A stretch of DNA of 64,000 nt from Rhizobium sp. Root1203 (lineage in GTDB: Bacteria; Pseudomonadota; Alphaproteobacteria; Rhizobiales; Rhizobiaceae). Under the pieces are notes generated by a model, which had not been told where the DNA came from, did not search any database, and was given only the letters and a program-made list of their open reading frames with translations. Positions 24,074-33,523 of the stretch are shown here, one piece after another. The stretch spans positions 125,725-189,724 of the forward strand of contig NZ_LMCW01000045.1 in the NCBI RefSeq assembly GCF_001424945.1. The letters run 5' to 3'. A program made the position numbers and the translations under genes. The stretch's first letter is position 1. Each line of letters opens with the position of its first letter.

Positions 24074-24959
24074 CCGCGCCTTCACGGTTCAGTTTCGCAA
24101 GGCCGCGCGGCGCCAGCTACGCCACGCGACGAAAATTCTCGATGAACGGCCGGAAGGCCTGGACGAAGCGATCCACGAGGCCCGCAAGCGGCTGAAACGC
24201 GTTCGCTCGCTCTACCGCCTCGTTTCCAGGGAAACGCCGAAATTCCATGCGCGGGAAAATGCACGCTTGCGCGATATTGCAGCATCGCTCTCGACGCTGC
24301 GTGACGCCTCGGCACTCGTGGAAACGGCGACCTATCTGCAAGACCGCGCGCGAGATGCCGAAGAGGCTGAGGCAATTGGCCGCATCGTCGCGGTGCTGGC
24401 CGCGCGGCGCGATCAGATTGCCGCCGCCGACACCGATATCGAAGCGATGGTGCCTGACACGATCGTGGCGTTGAAGGCGGCAATCAACGCTGTCGGCGAG
24501 ATCGATTTCGCCGGCGGCCACCGAAAGCATGGACGGGTGCTTGCGAGGGGCTGGAGCGACACGATCCGCAAGGCGCGCAAAGCGTTGGCGGCGTGCGAGG
24601 AAAAAGTGTCGGCGGAAGCATTTCACACGCTGCGCAAGCGGACCCAGGACTACAGGGCCTATCACAAACTGCTGAGCCCGCTCTGGCCGGCCGCCATGGC
24701 TGCGAAATACGACGTCGCCAGCCGCCTTATCGACCTGCTCGGCCGGGTCAACGATCTCGAACTGCTCTGCGACCTCGTTGAAACCGAGCATCACCATTTC
24801 GACAATGCCGATGATCTCGCTCATCTGCTCTACGCCATCATCTTCCACCAACAACAGGACCGCCAGGCCGCACTCGACGCCGCAGAGGAAATTTTCGGCG
24901 ACGACGGGTGGGACGAAGCAAGCCGCATCGAATTGCTCTGGATCGCCTTCGGCGACTGA
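24051..24959 (+). CDS. CHAD-domain protein, partner of CYTH protein
   Basis: The 302-residue protein is an all-helical CHAD domain (conserved histidine alpha-helical domain), which binds polyphosphate. Conserved basic helices are visible: FRKAARRQLRHATKILDER, EAIHEARKRLKRVRSLYRLV, AFHTLRKRTQDYRAYHKLL and VNDLELL. The ATG at 24051 lies inside the CYTH gene and gives a 23-bp overlap, so translation is probably coupled; a start at 24024 is possible. The two genes together correspond to the common CYTH-CHAD arrangement, and a role in polyphosphate handling is inferred from that. Confidence 0.87.
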   Translation: MPFSIRPDRAFTVQFRKAARRQLRHATKILDERPEGLDEAIHEARKRLKRVRSLYRLVSRETPKFHARENARLRDIAASLSTLRDASALVETATYLQDRARDAEEAEAIGRIVAVLAARRDQIAAADTDIEAMVPDTIVALKAAINAVGEIDFAGGHRKHGRVLARGWSDTIRKARKALAACEEKVSAEAFHTLRKRTQDYRAYHKLLSPLWPAAMAAKYDVASRLIDLLGRVNDLELLCDLVETEHHHFDNADDLAHLLYAIIFHQQQDRQAALDAAEEIFGDDGWDEASRIELLWIAFGD

Positions 24960-25018
24960 GTGCCGTTCGAAACGCGGGACGATTGCGCTTGCGCGCCGAA
25001 AGCTGTATTTCCAGCCGC

Positions 25019-25960
25019 ATGACAGACACTCTGACCCAACCGACGTCTGTGGCGAGCCCATTCCTCGTCGCGGCCCTTTATCATTTCGTCTCCGTGCCGC
25101 GGTTCGAGAGCCTGCGTGAGCCGTTGCAGGCGCTATGCGAGACCAACGGTGTCAAGGGCACACTCCTGCTCGCCCACGAAGGCATCAACGGCACCATCGG
25201 CGGCCCCGACGACGGCATCAGGACGGTGCTTGCCTATCTGCGGGCGCAGCCCGAATTTGCCGGCCTGGAGCACAAGGAAAGCCGCGCATCGAAGATGCCG
25301 TTCCTGCGCATGAAGGTGAAGCTCAAGAAAGAGATCGTCACCATCGGCATCGAGAACATCGATCCCAACAAGGTTGTCGGCACCTATGTCGCTCCGCAGG
25401 ACTGGAATACGCTGATCTCCGATCCCGACACGATCGTCATCGATACCCGGAACGACTACGAAACGGCGATCGGCACCTTCCGTGGCGCCCTCGACCCGAA
25501 GACGAAGACCTTCCGCGAATTTCCCGAATGGGTGCGCCAGAATACCGGCCTGCACAACAAGCCGAAGATCGCGATGTACTGCACCGGCGGCATCCGTTGC
25601 GAAAAGGCGACCGCCTTCATGAAGGACCAGGGTTTCGACGAGGTCTACCACCTCAAGGGCGGCATCCTGAAGTACCTAGAGGAAGTGCCGCGGGAAGAAA
25701 GCCTCTGGGATGGTGCCTGCTTCGTCTTCGACGAGCGGGTATCGGTCGAACATGGGCTGAAGGAAGGCGAGCACAAGCTCTGCCACGCCTGCCGCAACCC
25801 GATCACCTCTGAAGAAATCACCTCTCCCCATTACGAGGAAGGCGTTTCCTGCAGCCATTGCTACGGTACGCGCAGCGAAGAGGACCGGTTGCGCTATCGC
25901 CAGCGCCAGCATCAGATTGCGCTCGCCCGGCGGCGCGGGCAGAAGCATATCGGAACTTAG
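25019..25960 (+). CDS. trhO: tRNA uridine(34) hydroxylase, rhodanese type
   Basis: TrhO (formerly YceA) hydroxylates uridine 34 of certain tRNAs using oxygen, a step toward xo5U-type wobble modifications. The 313 residues show the N-terminal acylphosphatase-like part (FVSVPRFESLREPLQALCE, LLAHEGINGTIGG), the rhodanese domain (IVIDTRNDYETAIGTFRGA) with the catalytic C188 in MYCTGGIRCEKA, and a C-terminal CHACRNP..CSHCYG cysteine cluster that may bind metal. The gene is convergent with a c-di-GMP protein across a strong hairpin. Confidence 0.92.
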   Translation: MTDTLTQPTSVASPFLVAALYHFVSVPRFESLREPLQALCETNGVKGTLLLAHEGINGTIGGPDDGIRTVLAYLRAQPEFAGLEHKESRASKMPFLRMKVKLKKEIVTIGIENIDPNKVVGTYVAPQDWNTLISDPDTIVIDTRNDYETAIGTFRGALDPKTKTFREFPEWVRQNTGLHNKPKIAMYCTGGIRCEKATAFMKDQGFDEVYHLKGGILKYLEEVPREESLWDGACFVFDERVSVEHGLKEGEHKLCHACRNPITSEEITSPHYEEGVSCSHCYGTRSEEDRLRYRQRQHQIALARRRGQKHIGT

Positions 25961-25991
25961 AGCGCCTGACCTTACGGTAGAGCGGCGTTCG

Positions 25992-26018
25992 GATATCAGG
26001 TCCATTGGACCTGATATC
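25992..26018. terminator. Bidirectional 12-bp hairpin between trhO and the GGDEF-EAL gene
   Basis: GATATCAGGTCC (25992-26003) is an exact inverted repeat of GGACCTGATATC (26007-26018) with a 3-nt loop. It lies between convergent stops. No T-run follows on either strand. Confidence 0.65.
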
Positions 26019-26026
26019 AACCCGAT

Positions 26027-28237
26027 CTAGGCTGCGTTGGTGCGATGGCTCTTCATTTTGCGGGCGCGCGCTTCGTGCAGTCTTTCGGTGATCTGCTCGG
26101 CCGGCATCGGCTTGCCGAAGAAATAGCCTTGCAGGGTGTCGCAGCCGAAGAGGCTGACGATGACTGCCTGCTCTTCGGTTTCAATGCCTTCGGCCGTTAC
26201 CGGGATATCCAGTGAACGCGCGAGCGCGACCGTCGCCTGCAGCATCTCGCGCTGGCTGTCGCTTTCCTGAATTTCCATCACAAGCGAACGATCGATCTTG
26301 ATGCGGTCGAAGCCGAACTGGCGAAGATAGCCGATGGATGAGAAGCCTGAACCGAAGTCGTCGAGCGCAATCGTGACCCCGAGCGTCTTCAACCGCTCGA
26401 TCGACTGGCGCGTGCGCTGGGGATTCTGGATCATGTATCCTTCGGTCACTTCAAGCGTAACGCGCTTTGCGGCGATATCGGTCTGCCGCAGGACATAACG
26501 TACATAGTCGGTGAACGCGGGGTTGCGGAACTGGCCTGGCGACACGTTGACCGAAATGCGCAGTTCCGGCCATTGCTTGGCCGTTTCGCACGCCTTGCGC
26601 AGCACGAAGAGGCCGAGTGCCTCGATCAGTCCGCTGGTTTCGGCAATGGGAATGAAGACCTCCGGCGATACCGGCCCATGTCCGGGACGGTTCCAGCGCA
26701 CCAGCGCCTCGACGCCGGTCATTTCATGGCTCGAAGCATCGATCAGCGGCTGGTAGGCGAGCGCCAGGTCGCCGCCTTCTATCGCCATCCGCAGGTCCAG
26801 CTCAAGGGCGTTGCGCTCCTCGCGATCCGCGTCCATGGCCGGATCGTAAAGCGTCATGCGGGCCCGGCCGGCCTCCTTGGCCTTGTACATCGCCAGGTCG
26901 GCGCGACGCACCAGCTCTTCGCGTCCGACAGTGCCGCCGGCCGAGACCGCGATCCCGATGCTTGCGCCGATCACCACCACGCGGCGGCCGATTTCCAGCG
27001 GCTCGGCGAGGAAGTCAAGGATATGTTCGGAGAGCTGCAGTGCCGCTGCCTCCGCGTCGTTGGAGGCAAAGGCGATCGCGAACTCGTCGCCGCCGATGCG
27101 TGCCAGCACCGCACCATCGGGAATGAGAACCTTGAGACCTGCCGCCACGGCCCGGATCAGCTGGTCACCCGTACCGTGGCCGTAAGCATCGTTGACCTCC
27201 TTGAAGCCATCGAGATCGAGGTAGAGAACCAGCACGTTCTGCTTCGACTGCGTCGAAGCTGCGACAAGCGCGTCCACAGCCAGCCGCAGCCCGTCCCGGT
27301 TCAAAAGCCCACTCAAACGGTCACGAAGCGCGTCCTCGCGCGCATTGACTTCCTCGGCCTTGAGCCGCCGGCCGGCCATCCAGCCAATGATGAGAAGGAC
27401 CAGGAAGAACAAGCCGACAAGGCAGAGGGCCTGAACGACCTTCGGCCGCACCTCGCTGTATCCGATGTCGCCAGGCGCCCGCGGCGTCCAGATAAGCTTG
27501 CCGAGGGATTTGCCCTGCGCATCACCGATATCGACGAAGTAACGCGCGGCAAAATCAGGCGCGACCTTCCTCAAGCCTGCGATCACATAGGTCGTCCCGA
27601 GCTCATCGATCCGATGAGCGTCGAGATGGCGGGCAAATATGAGATATCGATGACGGCCAGCCGGGACGCTGAGGGCCCCTGACTTTTCGCGCACGAGCGC
27701 TACGCCGACAACGGCGATACCGGATTGCGTTCCCACGAAACCGGTCGCTTCCGGTATGTCCTGCGTGCCTGCCGCCTTCACCCTGTCGAACAGCGCCCAG
27801 AGCGACGGGGCAAAGAAATCATCAAGCGAACCGTCCATCGGCTTGCCGTCGCGATAGGCCATGATCGGCTTTTTGTCGTCGCCGATCACGATCGCCACGT
27901 CGAAGAGCGAACTGTTGACCGACATTTCGCCGTAGTTGGAGATGGTCCAGGGCATGCCGTCGGCGGCATAGACGTTGGTGGCGGCGTCGTCCCAGGCTGC
28001 ATAGTCGTTGAGCGTGGCCGCCAGCTGCGCAGCGAACGTCTGCAGGGCGCCCGACATCGTCTCCCGCGAGCGTTCGTCGTCCAGCACATTGGATTTCTGC
28101 GCGACGTGATCCAAAGCGTTCAGTACCATCATTGTGACAACGGCCACGACGATGGCGAACGAAAAAAGCACGCCCGTCACGGTTGTATGACGACCCGTAC
28201 CCCAGACCTTTCCATTTACGCTGGAAATCGGCTCCAT
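26027..28237 (-). CDS. CHASE4-GGDEF-EAL c-di-GMP protein
   Basis: This 736-residue inner-membrane sensor has a first transmembrane helix near residue 25-40, a periplasmic CHASE4-like domain (YAAWDDAATNVYAADG, NSSLFDVAIVIGDD), a second helix near 270-290, then GGDEF and EAL domains. The GGDEF motif is intact (ARIGGDEFAIAF) but no RxxD inhibitory site precedes it. The EAL domain keeps GVEALVRW, the NVSPGQFRNP metal-ligand helix and DDFGSGFSSIGYLRQF, so phosphodiesterase activity is also expected. ATG follows GGGGAGA. Which activity dominates cannot be told from sequence. Confidence 0.9.
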   Translation of the reverse strand: MEPISSVNGKVWGTGRHTTVTGVLFSFAIVVAVVTMMVLNALDHVAQKSNVLDDERSRETMSGALQTFAAQLAATLNDYAAWDDAATNVYAADGMPWTISNYGEMSVNSSLFDVAIVIGDDKKPIMAYRDGKPMDGSLDDFFAPSLWALFDRVKAAGTQDIPEATGFVGTQSGIAVVGVALVREKSGALSVPAGRHRYLIFARHLDAHRIDELGTTYVIAGLRKVAPDFAARYFVDIGDAQGKSLGKLIWTPRAPGDIGYSEVRPKVVQALCLVGLFFLVLLIIGWMAGRRLKAEEVNAREDALRDRLSGLLNRDGLRLAVDALVAASTQSKQNVLVLYLDLDGFKEVNDAYGHGTGDQLIRAVAAGLKVLIPDGAVLARIGGDEFAIAFASNDAEAAALQLSEHILDFLAEPLEIGRRVVVIGASIGIAVSAGGTVGREELVRRADLAMYKAKEAGRARMTLYDPAMDADREERNALELDLRMAIEGGDLALAYQPLIDASSHEMTGVEALVRWNRPGHGPVSPEVFIPIAETSGLIEALGLFVLRKACETAKQWPELRISVNVSPGQFRNPAFTDYVRYVLRQTDIAAKRVTLEVTEGYMIQNPQRTRQSIERLKTLGVTIALDDFGSGFSSIGYLRQFGFDRIKIDRSLVMEIQESDSQREMLQATVALARSLDIPVTAEGIETEEQAVIVSLFGCDTLQGYFFGKPMPAEQITERLHEARARKMKSHRTNAA

Positions 28238-28374
28238 GCATTCTCCCCAATCGGGAAATACTGGCCGGCAACACTTCAAAAAACTGTTAAGGCAGCGCTA
28301 CAAGGAGTCATCATTCAGCGTTTTTTTCAATGCATATGCAATTGAGGGAAACACTCTAGCTGTCGCCAAAGCGG

Positions 28375-28926
28375 TCAGCGCACGACCGGCTGGATCGCAT
28401 CGCAGAATTTTGCAAGCGCTGCGGCCAGAATGCCCCTTTCAGAGCATTCACGCAGGCAGGCTGCCCGCGCATCGTCGGCCTTGCCGAGGAGACCGACACG
28501 CAAAAATGCAGCCGGGACGAGCGAAAATGACATGGCGCGGAGCACCTCGGTCAATTGCTCCAGCACAAGCTCGCCGCGGTGCGAGGCATGGGCGATCATA
28601 ACAGGCTTGAAGGGAACCTCGTCTCCCGAAACCAGCCAGTCAAGCGCGTTCTTGAGCCCGCCCGGCAAGCCGTGCGCATATTCCGGGCACGCGATGATGA
28701 TACCGTCTGCAGCGCGGACGCTTGCGGCGAACTGGCGGACGAGTGCCGGCGCATGCTCCCCTTCCCGATCCGGATTGAAGATCGGCAGATCGCCGATCAG
28801 CTCGCAGATTTCAACGGTTACACCCTCGGGCGCATGATCCCTGAGGGCCTCGAGGAGCTGGCGATTGGTCGAGACCTTTCGCTGGCTGCCGCAGAGCGCA
28901 TAGAGGAAGAGAGGTTTTCGATCCAT
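28375..28926 (-). CDS. NADPH-dependent FMN reductase family protein
   Basis: The 183-residue flavodoxin-fold protein belongs to the NADPH-dependent FMN/azo/quinone reductases. FMN phosphate binding is expected in CGSQRKVSTNRQLLEAL at the N-terminus, and the isoalloxazine loop in ACPEYAHGLPGGLKNALDWL. It lies 46 bp downstream of the beta-glucosidase gene on the same strand. The acceptor (quinone, metal or FMN) is unknown. The link to beta-glucosides may be coincidence or may reflect reduction of plant aglycones. Confidence 0.88.
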   Translation of the reverse strand: MDRKPLFLYALCGSQRKVSTNRQLLEALRDHAPEGVTVEICELIGDLPIFNPDREGEHAPALVRQFAASVRAADGIIIACPEYAHGLPGGLKNALDWLVSGDEVPFKPVMIAHASHRGELVLEQLTEVLRAMSFSLVPAAFLRVGLLGKADDARAACLRECSERGILAAALAKFCDAIQPVVR

Positions 28927-28972
28927 GTGCCCGGTTTAGAACACGGCGCCGATTCGCGCCATCCGTTGTGTC

Positions 28973-30346
28973 TCAGGCGCCCTTGTGGTTGCCCTTCGGG
29001 AATTGTTCCGCAAGGTCGGCGTACCACTTGCCGCTTTTCTTCACCGTACGGACCTGCGTCTCGTAATCGACGTGGACGAGGCCGAAGCGCATCCGATAGC
29101 CTTCCGCCCATTCGAAATTGTCCATAAGGCTCCAGGCAAAATAGCCGCGCATCGGATAGCCGTCCTTGATCAGGTCGGCGACAACGGCGAGATGGTCGCA
29201 GTAGTAGTCGAGACGCGGCTGGTCGTCCACCGCCCCGTCGACGACGTCCATGTTGTAGCAGGCGCCGTTTTCGGTGATGTAGCACGCCGGCAGCTCGTAG
29301 CGACGGTAGAGATCTTCGACGAGAAGCTTCAGCCCCGGCGCATAGACCTCCCAGCCGATATCCGTCTTCACGTCGCTGACCCGCGGCGCATCGACGGTCC
29401 AGGGGAATTCGCCGCTTCTTGCCGAATCGTCGGCAACGCGCAACGGCGTATAGTAGTTGAGGCCCCACCAATCCAGCTTCTGGCCGATGATCTCAAGGTC
29501 GCCATCCTCGACAGCAGGCATCCGGTCGCCGAGCGCTTCCAGGAACTCCGCGGGGTACTCTCCCTTGAACACCGGATCGAAGAAGGCGCCGTTGTGGAAC
29601 TGGTGCGCCCGCTCGCCGGCGGCCTTGTCGGCAGCGCTGTCGGAGCCTGGAACGACGGACATGGCATTGAGCACGAGACCGACAGGTACCGCAGGCGCTT
29701 CCGAACGGATCGCCTCGACACCGAGGCCATGGGCAAGGTTCATGTGGTGCATGGCATGGAGGGCGGCCTGCATGTTGCGCTCGCCCGGCGCGTGAATGCC
29801 GTAGAGATGGCTGAGCCAGACGATGCACCACGGCTCATTGAATGTCGCGACACTGTCGAGACGGTCGCCGAGGCGAGCCATCACTGTCTTGGCATAGCGC
29901 TGGTAGGCATAGGCCGTCGAGCGGGCCGTCCAGCCTCCCTCGCCCATCAGCGTCAGCGGCAGGTCCCAATGGTAGAGTGTCGCATAGGTCTTGATGCCGC
30001 GTGCCTTGCAGCCGTCGACCAGGCGGTCGTAGAAATCCAGCCCCCGTTCGTTCACCGGCCCCGTGCCGTCGGGAATGATGCGCGGCCAGGCGATCGAGAA
30101 GCGATAAGCATCCACGCCCATGGACTTGATGAGGTCGAGATCCTGATCGAGCCGATTGTAGTGGTCGCAGGCGACATCGCCATTATGCCGGCCATAGACG
30201 CGACCCGGCATGTTGCAGAACGCATCCCATATGGACGGCTTGCGGCCATCGGCTTTGCTGGCGCCTTCGATCTGGAAGGCGGCCGTTGCAACGCCAAAGG
30301 TAAAATCGCCGGGAAAACGGGCGGCAAGGGTCTTCGGATCGATCAT
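28973..30346 (-). CDS. GH1 beta-glucosidase
   Basis: This cytoplasmic family 1 glycoside hydrolase of 457 residues cleaves beta-glucosides such as cellobiose or plant glucosides. There is no signal peptide. The acid/base Glu is E171 in TFNEPWCIVWLSHLYG and the nucleophile is E359 in CYITENG. The N-terminal DFTFGVATAAFQIEGA and the C-terminal GYFAWSLMDNFEWAEGY are classic GH1 sequences. Size and sequence resemble the Agrobacterium beta-glucosidase (Abg). The stop is followed by the FMN reductase gene; no dedicated transporter is adjacent, but a sugar ABC operon lies 6 kb away. Confidence 0.94.
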   Translation of the reverse strand: MIDPKTLAARFPGDFTFGVATAAFQIEGASKADGRKPSIWDAFCNMPGRVYGRHNGDVACDHYNRLDQDLDLIKSMGVDAYRFSIAWPRIIPDGTGPVNERGLDFYDRLVDGCKARGIKTYATLYHWDLPLTLMGEGGWTARSTAYAYQRYAKTVMARLGDRLDSVATFNEPWCIVWLSHLYGIHAPGERNMQAALHAMHHMNLAHGLGVEAIRSEAPAVPVGLVLNAMSVVPGSDSAADKAAGERAHQFHNGAFFDPVFKGEYPAEFLEALGDRMPAVEDGDLEIIGQKLDWWGLNYYTPLRVADDSARSGEFPWTVDAPRVSDVKTDIGWEVYAPGLKLLVEDLYRRYELPACYITENGACYNMDVVDGAVDDQPRLDYYCDHLAVVADLIKDGYPMRGYFAWSLMDNFEWAEGYRMRFGLVHVDYETQVRTVKKSGKWYADLAEQFPKGNHKGA

Positions 30347-30560
30347 CTGGAATCCCGTCTATTCTGGTTTCGGGGGCGGTTTAGCCAAGCGAGGTCGGCT
30401 TGTACAGATAAAACTGCAACGTTGCAGGAAGGTGAATGCCCGCCTGTTTGCCAATCATCATTCGGCACATGGACGCTCCGGGTCAGGCCGTCGAAATCCG
30501 ACAACGCCGAAGCCGGGGCGTCAACGCGCGACCCGGCCCTTATGTCCTGGGAGAGCCGTA

Positions 30561-30947
30561 TCAGGGCTTCTGCGAATCACCCTTGAGCTTGACGGCCATC
30601 GTGACCGTACCGCGAACGATGATATCGTTCCGCGCACCGCGGTTGAGATCGGCAGTGTTGGTGAGGTTGGTGATCTGGCACGTCTCGGCCAGCGTCTGCA
30701 GGATGAGATCGCATTGCCCGCCTGCCAGGAGGTAAAACGCCTTCTGCGCCGCCTTGATCTGATCGCCGGGCTCCTGTGCCGGATCGACGGAAACCGACAT
30801 CGAGACCGTGGTCTGCACGCTGATCGTTCCTGGAACCTTTTGGCCGTAGAAATTAGACACGCGAACGGGAGGCTGTTGCGAGAACGCGGGGAATGCAACA
30901 GACGTCAGCGTGAGCGCATAGGTCAAAACTCTGCCGGCAAAGATCAT
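30561..30947 (-). CDS. Secreted hypothetical protein
   Basis: The 128-residue protein has a signal peptide (MIFAGRVLTYALTLTSVAFPAFS, cleaved near residue 23) and a beta-rich mature part with repeated Thr/Val strands (GTISVQTTVSMSVSVDP, RGTVTMAVKLKG). Two cysteines (QCDLILQTLAETC) may form a disulfide. I do not recognise the family. It is monocistronic, lying between the beta-glucosidase and sugar dehydrogenase genes. The ATG is the only start that gives a proper signal peptide, though its ribosome site (AGAGA) is weak. Confidence 0.7.
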   Translation of the reverse strand: MIFAGRVLTYALTLTSVAFPAFSQQPPVRVSNFYGQKVPGTISVQTTVSMSVSVDPAQEPGDQIKAAQKAFYLLAGGQCDLILQTLAETCQITNLTNTADLNRGARNDIIVRGTVTMAVKLKGDSQKP

Positions 30948-31003
30948 GGGGTCTCTCCATTCGTGGACCCCATTTCTCTCACGCAGCCGTTAAATGCGGG
31001 TGG

Positions 31004-31033
31004 GCGCATTCCCTAAGATTGTAGGAAATGCGC
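31004..31033 (-). terminator. Hairpin terminator of the sugar dehydrogenase operon
   Basis: On the minus strand GCGCATT..CCTA pairs with TAGG..AATGCGC, 11 base pairs with one mismatch and a 6-nt loop. It lies 25 bp after the dehydrogenase stop. Confidence 0.55.
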
Positions 31034-31057
31034 TCACTGGTTGCGATTTCTTGAGGC

Positions 31058-32245
31058 TTAAACCTTGACCCAGGCGCCGTTCTTCTTTGAAGACGCGACG
31101 CAGGCATCAACGAATGCCACGCCCTTTACGCCGTCGTCGACCGTCGGGTAGACAACGGCCTTGTCGACTGCCTTGCCCTTCTTGTGAGCGTTGATGGCAT
31201 GAGCCGCTTCCGTGTAGATCGTCGCGAACGCTTCGAGATACCCTTCCGGGTGCCCCGACGGAATGCGTGAGACACGGGCTGCAGCCGGCCCGGAACCGGC
31301 GCCGTTGCGGGTGATCAGCCGCTTCGACTCGCCGAACGGCGTGTACCAGAGGTAGTTCGGATCCGCCTGAACCCATTCGAGGCCGCCCTTGGTGCCGTAG
31401 ACGCGGACCTTCAGGCCGTTCTCGTGGCCGGGCGCCACCTGGCTGCACCAGAGCATGCCCTTCGCCGGCTTTTCGCTGCCCTTCGCCTTGAAGCGAAGCA
31501 TCACGTGAGCGTTGTCGTCGAGACGACGGCCTTCGACGAAGCTGTCGAGATCGGCGGCAAGGCTGTCGAGTTCGAGGCCGGAAACGAAGGAGGCGAGGTT
31601 ATAGGCATGCGTGCCGATATCGCCCGTCGAACCGCCCGCGCCCGATTGCGCCGGATCGGTACGCCAGACTGCCTGCTTGGCGCCGCTCTGCTCCACCGCT
31701 TCCGTCAGCCAGTCCTGCGGATACTCGGCCTGCACGATGCGGATATCGCCGAGATCGCCGTTGGCGATCATCTCGCGCGCCTGGCGGACCATCGGGTAGC
31801 CCGTGTAGTTGTGCGTCAGGATGAAGAGAGCGCCGCTTTCGTCCGCCACCTTTTTCAGCTTCTTGGCATCGGCCAGATTGGACGTCAGCGGCTTGTCGCA
31901 GATGACATGGATGCCGCGGCGCAGGAATTCCTTGGCGGCATCGTAGTGCACATGGTTCGGCGTAACGATCGAGACCGCCTCGATGCCGTTCTTCAGCTTG
32001 GCTTCGCGGATCGCCATTTCGCGGTAGCTGGAATAGGTGCGCGACGGGTCGAGACCGAGATCGCGGCCCGAAGCGATCGCCTTTTCGGGCGTGGACGACA
32101 GCGCGCCCGCGATGAGTTCATACTGATCGTCGATACGGGCGGCGATCCGGTGAACCGCCCCGATGAATGCGCCGGCGCCGCCGCCGACCATGCCGAGGCG
32201 GATGCGCGGCTCGCGCGTCTGTTCCGTTGATGCTTCGATTGCCAT
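31058..32245 (-). CDS. Gfo/Idh/MocA-family oxidoreductase
   Basis: This NAD(P)-dependent dehydrogenase of 395 residues acts on sugars or inositol-like polyols. The Rossmann start is RLGMVGGGAGAFIGAVHR, followed by VSIVTPNHVHYDAAKEFLRRG and the catalytic Lys in HVICDKPLTSN. The C-terminal half has the substrate domain with GDIGTHAYNLASF. ATG follows AGGAGGAA. It is the second gene after a sugar isomerase-like gene, with a RIME-type element of about 200 bp between them. The pair and the nearby ABC operon suggest a route for an uncommon sugar or sugar alcohol, but the substrate is not evident. Confidence 0.9.
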   Translation of the reverse strand: MAIEASTEQTREPRIRLGMVGGGAGAFIGAVHRIAARIDDQYELIAGALSSTPEKAIASGRDLGLDPSRTYSSYREMAIREAKLKNGIEAVSIVTPNHVHYDAAKEFLRRGIHVICDKPLTSNLADAKKLKKVADESGALFILTHNYTGYPMVRQAREMIANGDLGDIRIVQAEYPQDWLTEAVEQSGAKQAVWRTDPAQSGAGGSTGDIGTHAYNLASFVSGLELDSLAADLDSFVEGRRLDDNAHVMLRFKAKGSEKPAKGMLWCSQVAPGHENGLKVRVYGTKGGLEWVQADPNYLWYTPFGESKRLITRNGAGSGPAAARVSRIPSGHPEGYLEAFATIYTEAAHAINAHKKGKAVDKAVVYPTVDDGVKGVAFVDACVASSKKNGAWVKV

Positions 32246-32294
32246 TGGTTCCTCCTGAAAAAATAAGGTCTTGCGCTGAACGGCGCCACAAGTC

Positions 32295-32436
32295 CCTTCT
32301 CCCCTCGGGGAGAAGGCGGCGGCGGAACGAGGGGGCCACCGCGAATCGACAGGATGCCCTTCGCTTGCGCTCACGGCGTCGCTCGCTCCTCCCCCTCATC
32401 TGCCCTGTCGGGCATCTTCTCCCCGCGGGGGAGAAG
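32295..32436. repeat. RIME-like mosaic element between two coding genes
   Basis: Two perfect palindromes flank the element: CCTTCTCCCC/GGGGAGAAGG (32295-32316) and CTTCTCCCC/GGGGAGAAG (32416-32436), with a GCCC-TGTC-GGGC hairpin at 32402-32413. The CTGCCCTGTCGGGCATCTTC core is identical to the element at 62003-62157. It lies inside a probable operon, so it may stabilise or process the mRNA. Confidence 0.75.
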
Positions 32437-32442
32437 ATGAAA

Positions 32443-33495
32443 TCAGAGCCCGAGCATCCGGCGGTTCGCCGCCTGGTCCGTGCCGCTGCCGGCGAAGTCG
32501 TCGAACGCCTTCTCGGTGACGCGGATGATATGCGCCTTGACGAACTCGGCGCCCTCGCGCGCACCGTCCTCCGGATGCTTCAGCGCGCACTCCCACTCGA
32601 CCACGGCCCAGCCGTCGAAATTGTTGGCGGTCATCTTCGAGAACACCGCCCCGAAATCGACCTGGCCGTCGCCGAGCGAGCGGAACCGGCCGGCGCGCTC
32701 GACCCAGCCCTGATAACCGCCATAGACGCCCTGGCGGCCGGTCGGATTGAACTCGGCATCCTTGACGTGGAACATCTTGATCCGGTCCTTGTAGATGTCG
32801 ATGTTGTCGAGATAGTCGAGGCACTGCAGGACATAGTGGGACGGATCGTAGAGCATGTTGGCGCGCGGATGGTTGCCGACGCGCTCCAGGAACATCTCGA
32901 AGGTGATGCCGTCGTGCAGGTCTTCACCCGGATGGATTTCGTAGCAGACGTCGACACCGTTGGCATCGGCATGATCGAGGATCGGCTTCCAGCGGCGGGC
33001 GAGTTCGTCGAAGGCGGTCTCGACGAGACCAGCCGGGCGCTGTGGCCACGGATAGATGAACGGCCAGGCAAGCGCGCCCGAAAAGGTCGCATGCGCCTTG
33101 ATGCCGAGGTGCTTGGAGGCAGTCAGCGCCATCTTCACCTGCTCGACCGCCCATTCCTGCCGCGCCTTCGGGTTGCCGCGCACTTCAGGTGCGGCAAAAC
33201 CGTCGAAAGCTTCGTCATATGCCGGATGCACGGCAACCAGCTGGCCCTGCAGATGGGTCGAAAGCTCGGTGATCTCGACGCCGTTCTCACGCGCCTTGCC
33301 GGCAAATTCGTCGCAATAATCTTTCGAAGACGCGGCCTTCTTGAGGTCGATCAGCTGGCTCGCCCAGGTGGGAACCTGCACGCCCTTGTAGCCGATGTCG
33401 GCAGCCCATTTGGTGATCGAATCCCAGGAGTTGAAAGGTGCGGCGTCGCCCGCGAACTGCCCGAGGAACAAGCCGGGGCCTTTGATCGTCTTCAT
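32443..33495 (-). CDS. Sugar phosphate isomerase/epimerase (xylose isomerase-like TIM barrel)
   Basis: The 350-residue protein is an AP_endonuc_2-type TIM barrel (IolE/IolH, sugar epimerase group). Metal ligands are visible in the order GVDVCYEIHPGEDLHDG, NMLYDPSHYVLQ, MFHVKDAEF and VVEWECALKHPEDG. ATG follows GGGAGGAA. It is the first gene of the pair with the Gfo/Idh/MocA dehydrogenase. Dehydrogenase plus isomerase pairs of this kind catalyse keto-sugar conversions as in inositol breakdown. Two operator-like palindromes lie just upstream. Confidence 0.88.
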   Translation of the reverse strand: MKTIKGPGLFLGQFAGDAAPFNSWDSITKWAADIGYKGVQVPTWASQLIDLKKAASSKDYCDEFAGKARENGVEITELSTHLQGQLVAVHPAYDEAFDGFAAPEVRGNPKARQEWAVEQVKMALTASKHLGIKAHATFSGALAWPFIYPWPQRPAGLVETAFDELARRWKPILDHADANGVDVCYEIHPGEDLHDGITFEMFLERVGNHPRANMLYDPSHYVLQCLDYLDNIDIYKDRIKMFHVKDAEFNPTGRQGVYGGYQGWVERAGRFRSLGDGQVDFGAVFSKMTANNFDGWAVVEWECALKHPEDGAREGAEFVKAHIIRVTEKAFDDFAGSGTDQAANRRMLGL

Positions 33496-33523
33496 GTCAG
33501 ATTCCTCCCTGAACAATGACCGT

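Noticed and set aside
28985..30586. 533-codon open frame antisense to the beta-glucosidase
   Set aside because: The opposite strand encodes a complete GH1 enzyme with both catalytic glutamates; the antisense frame shows no recognisable sequence.
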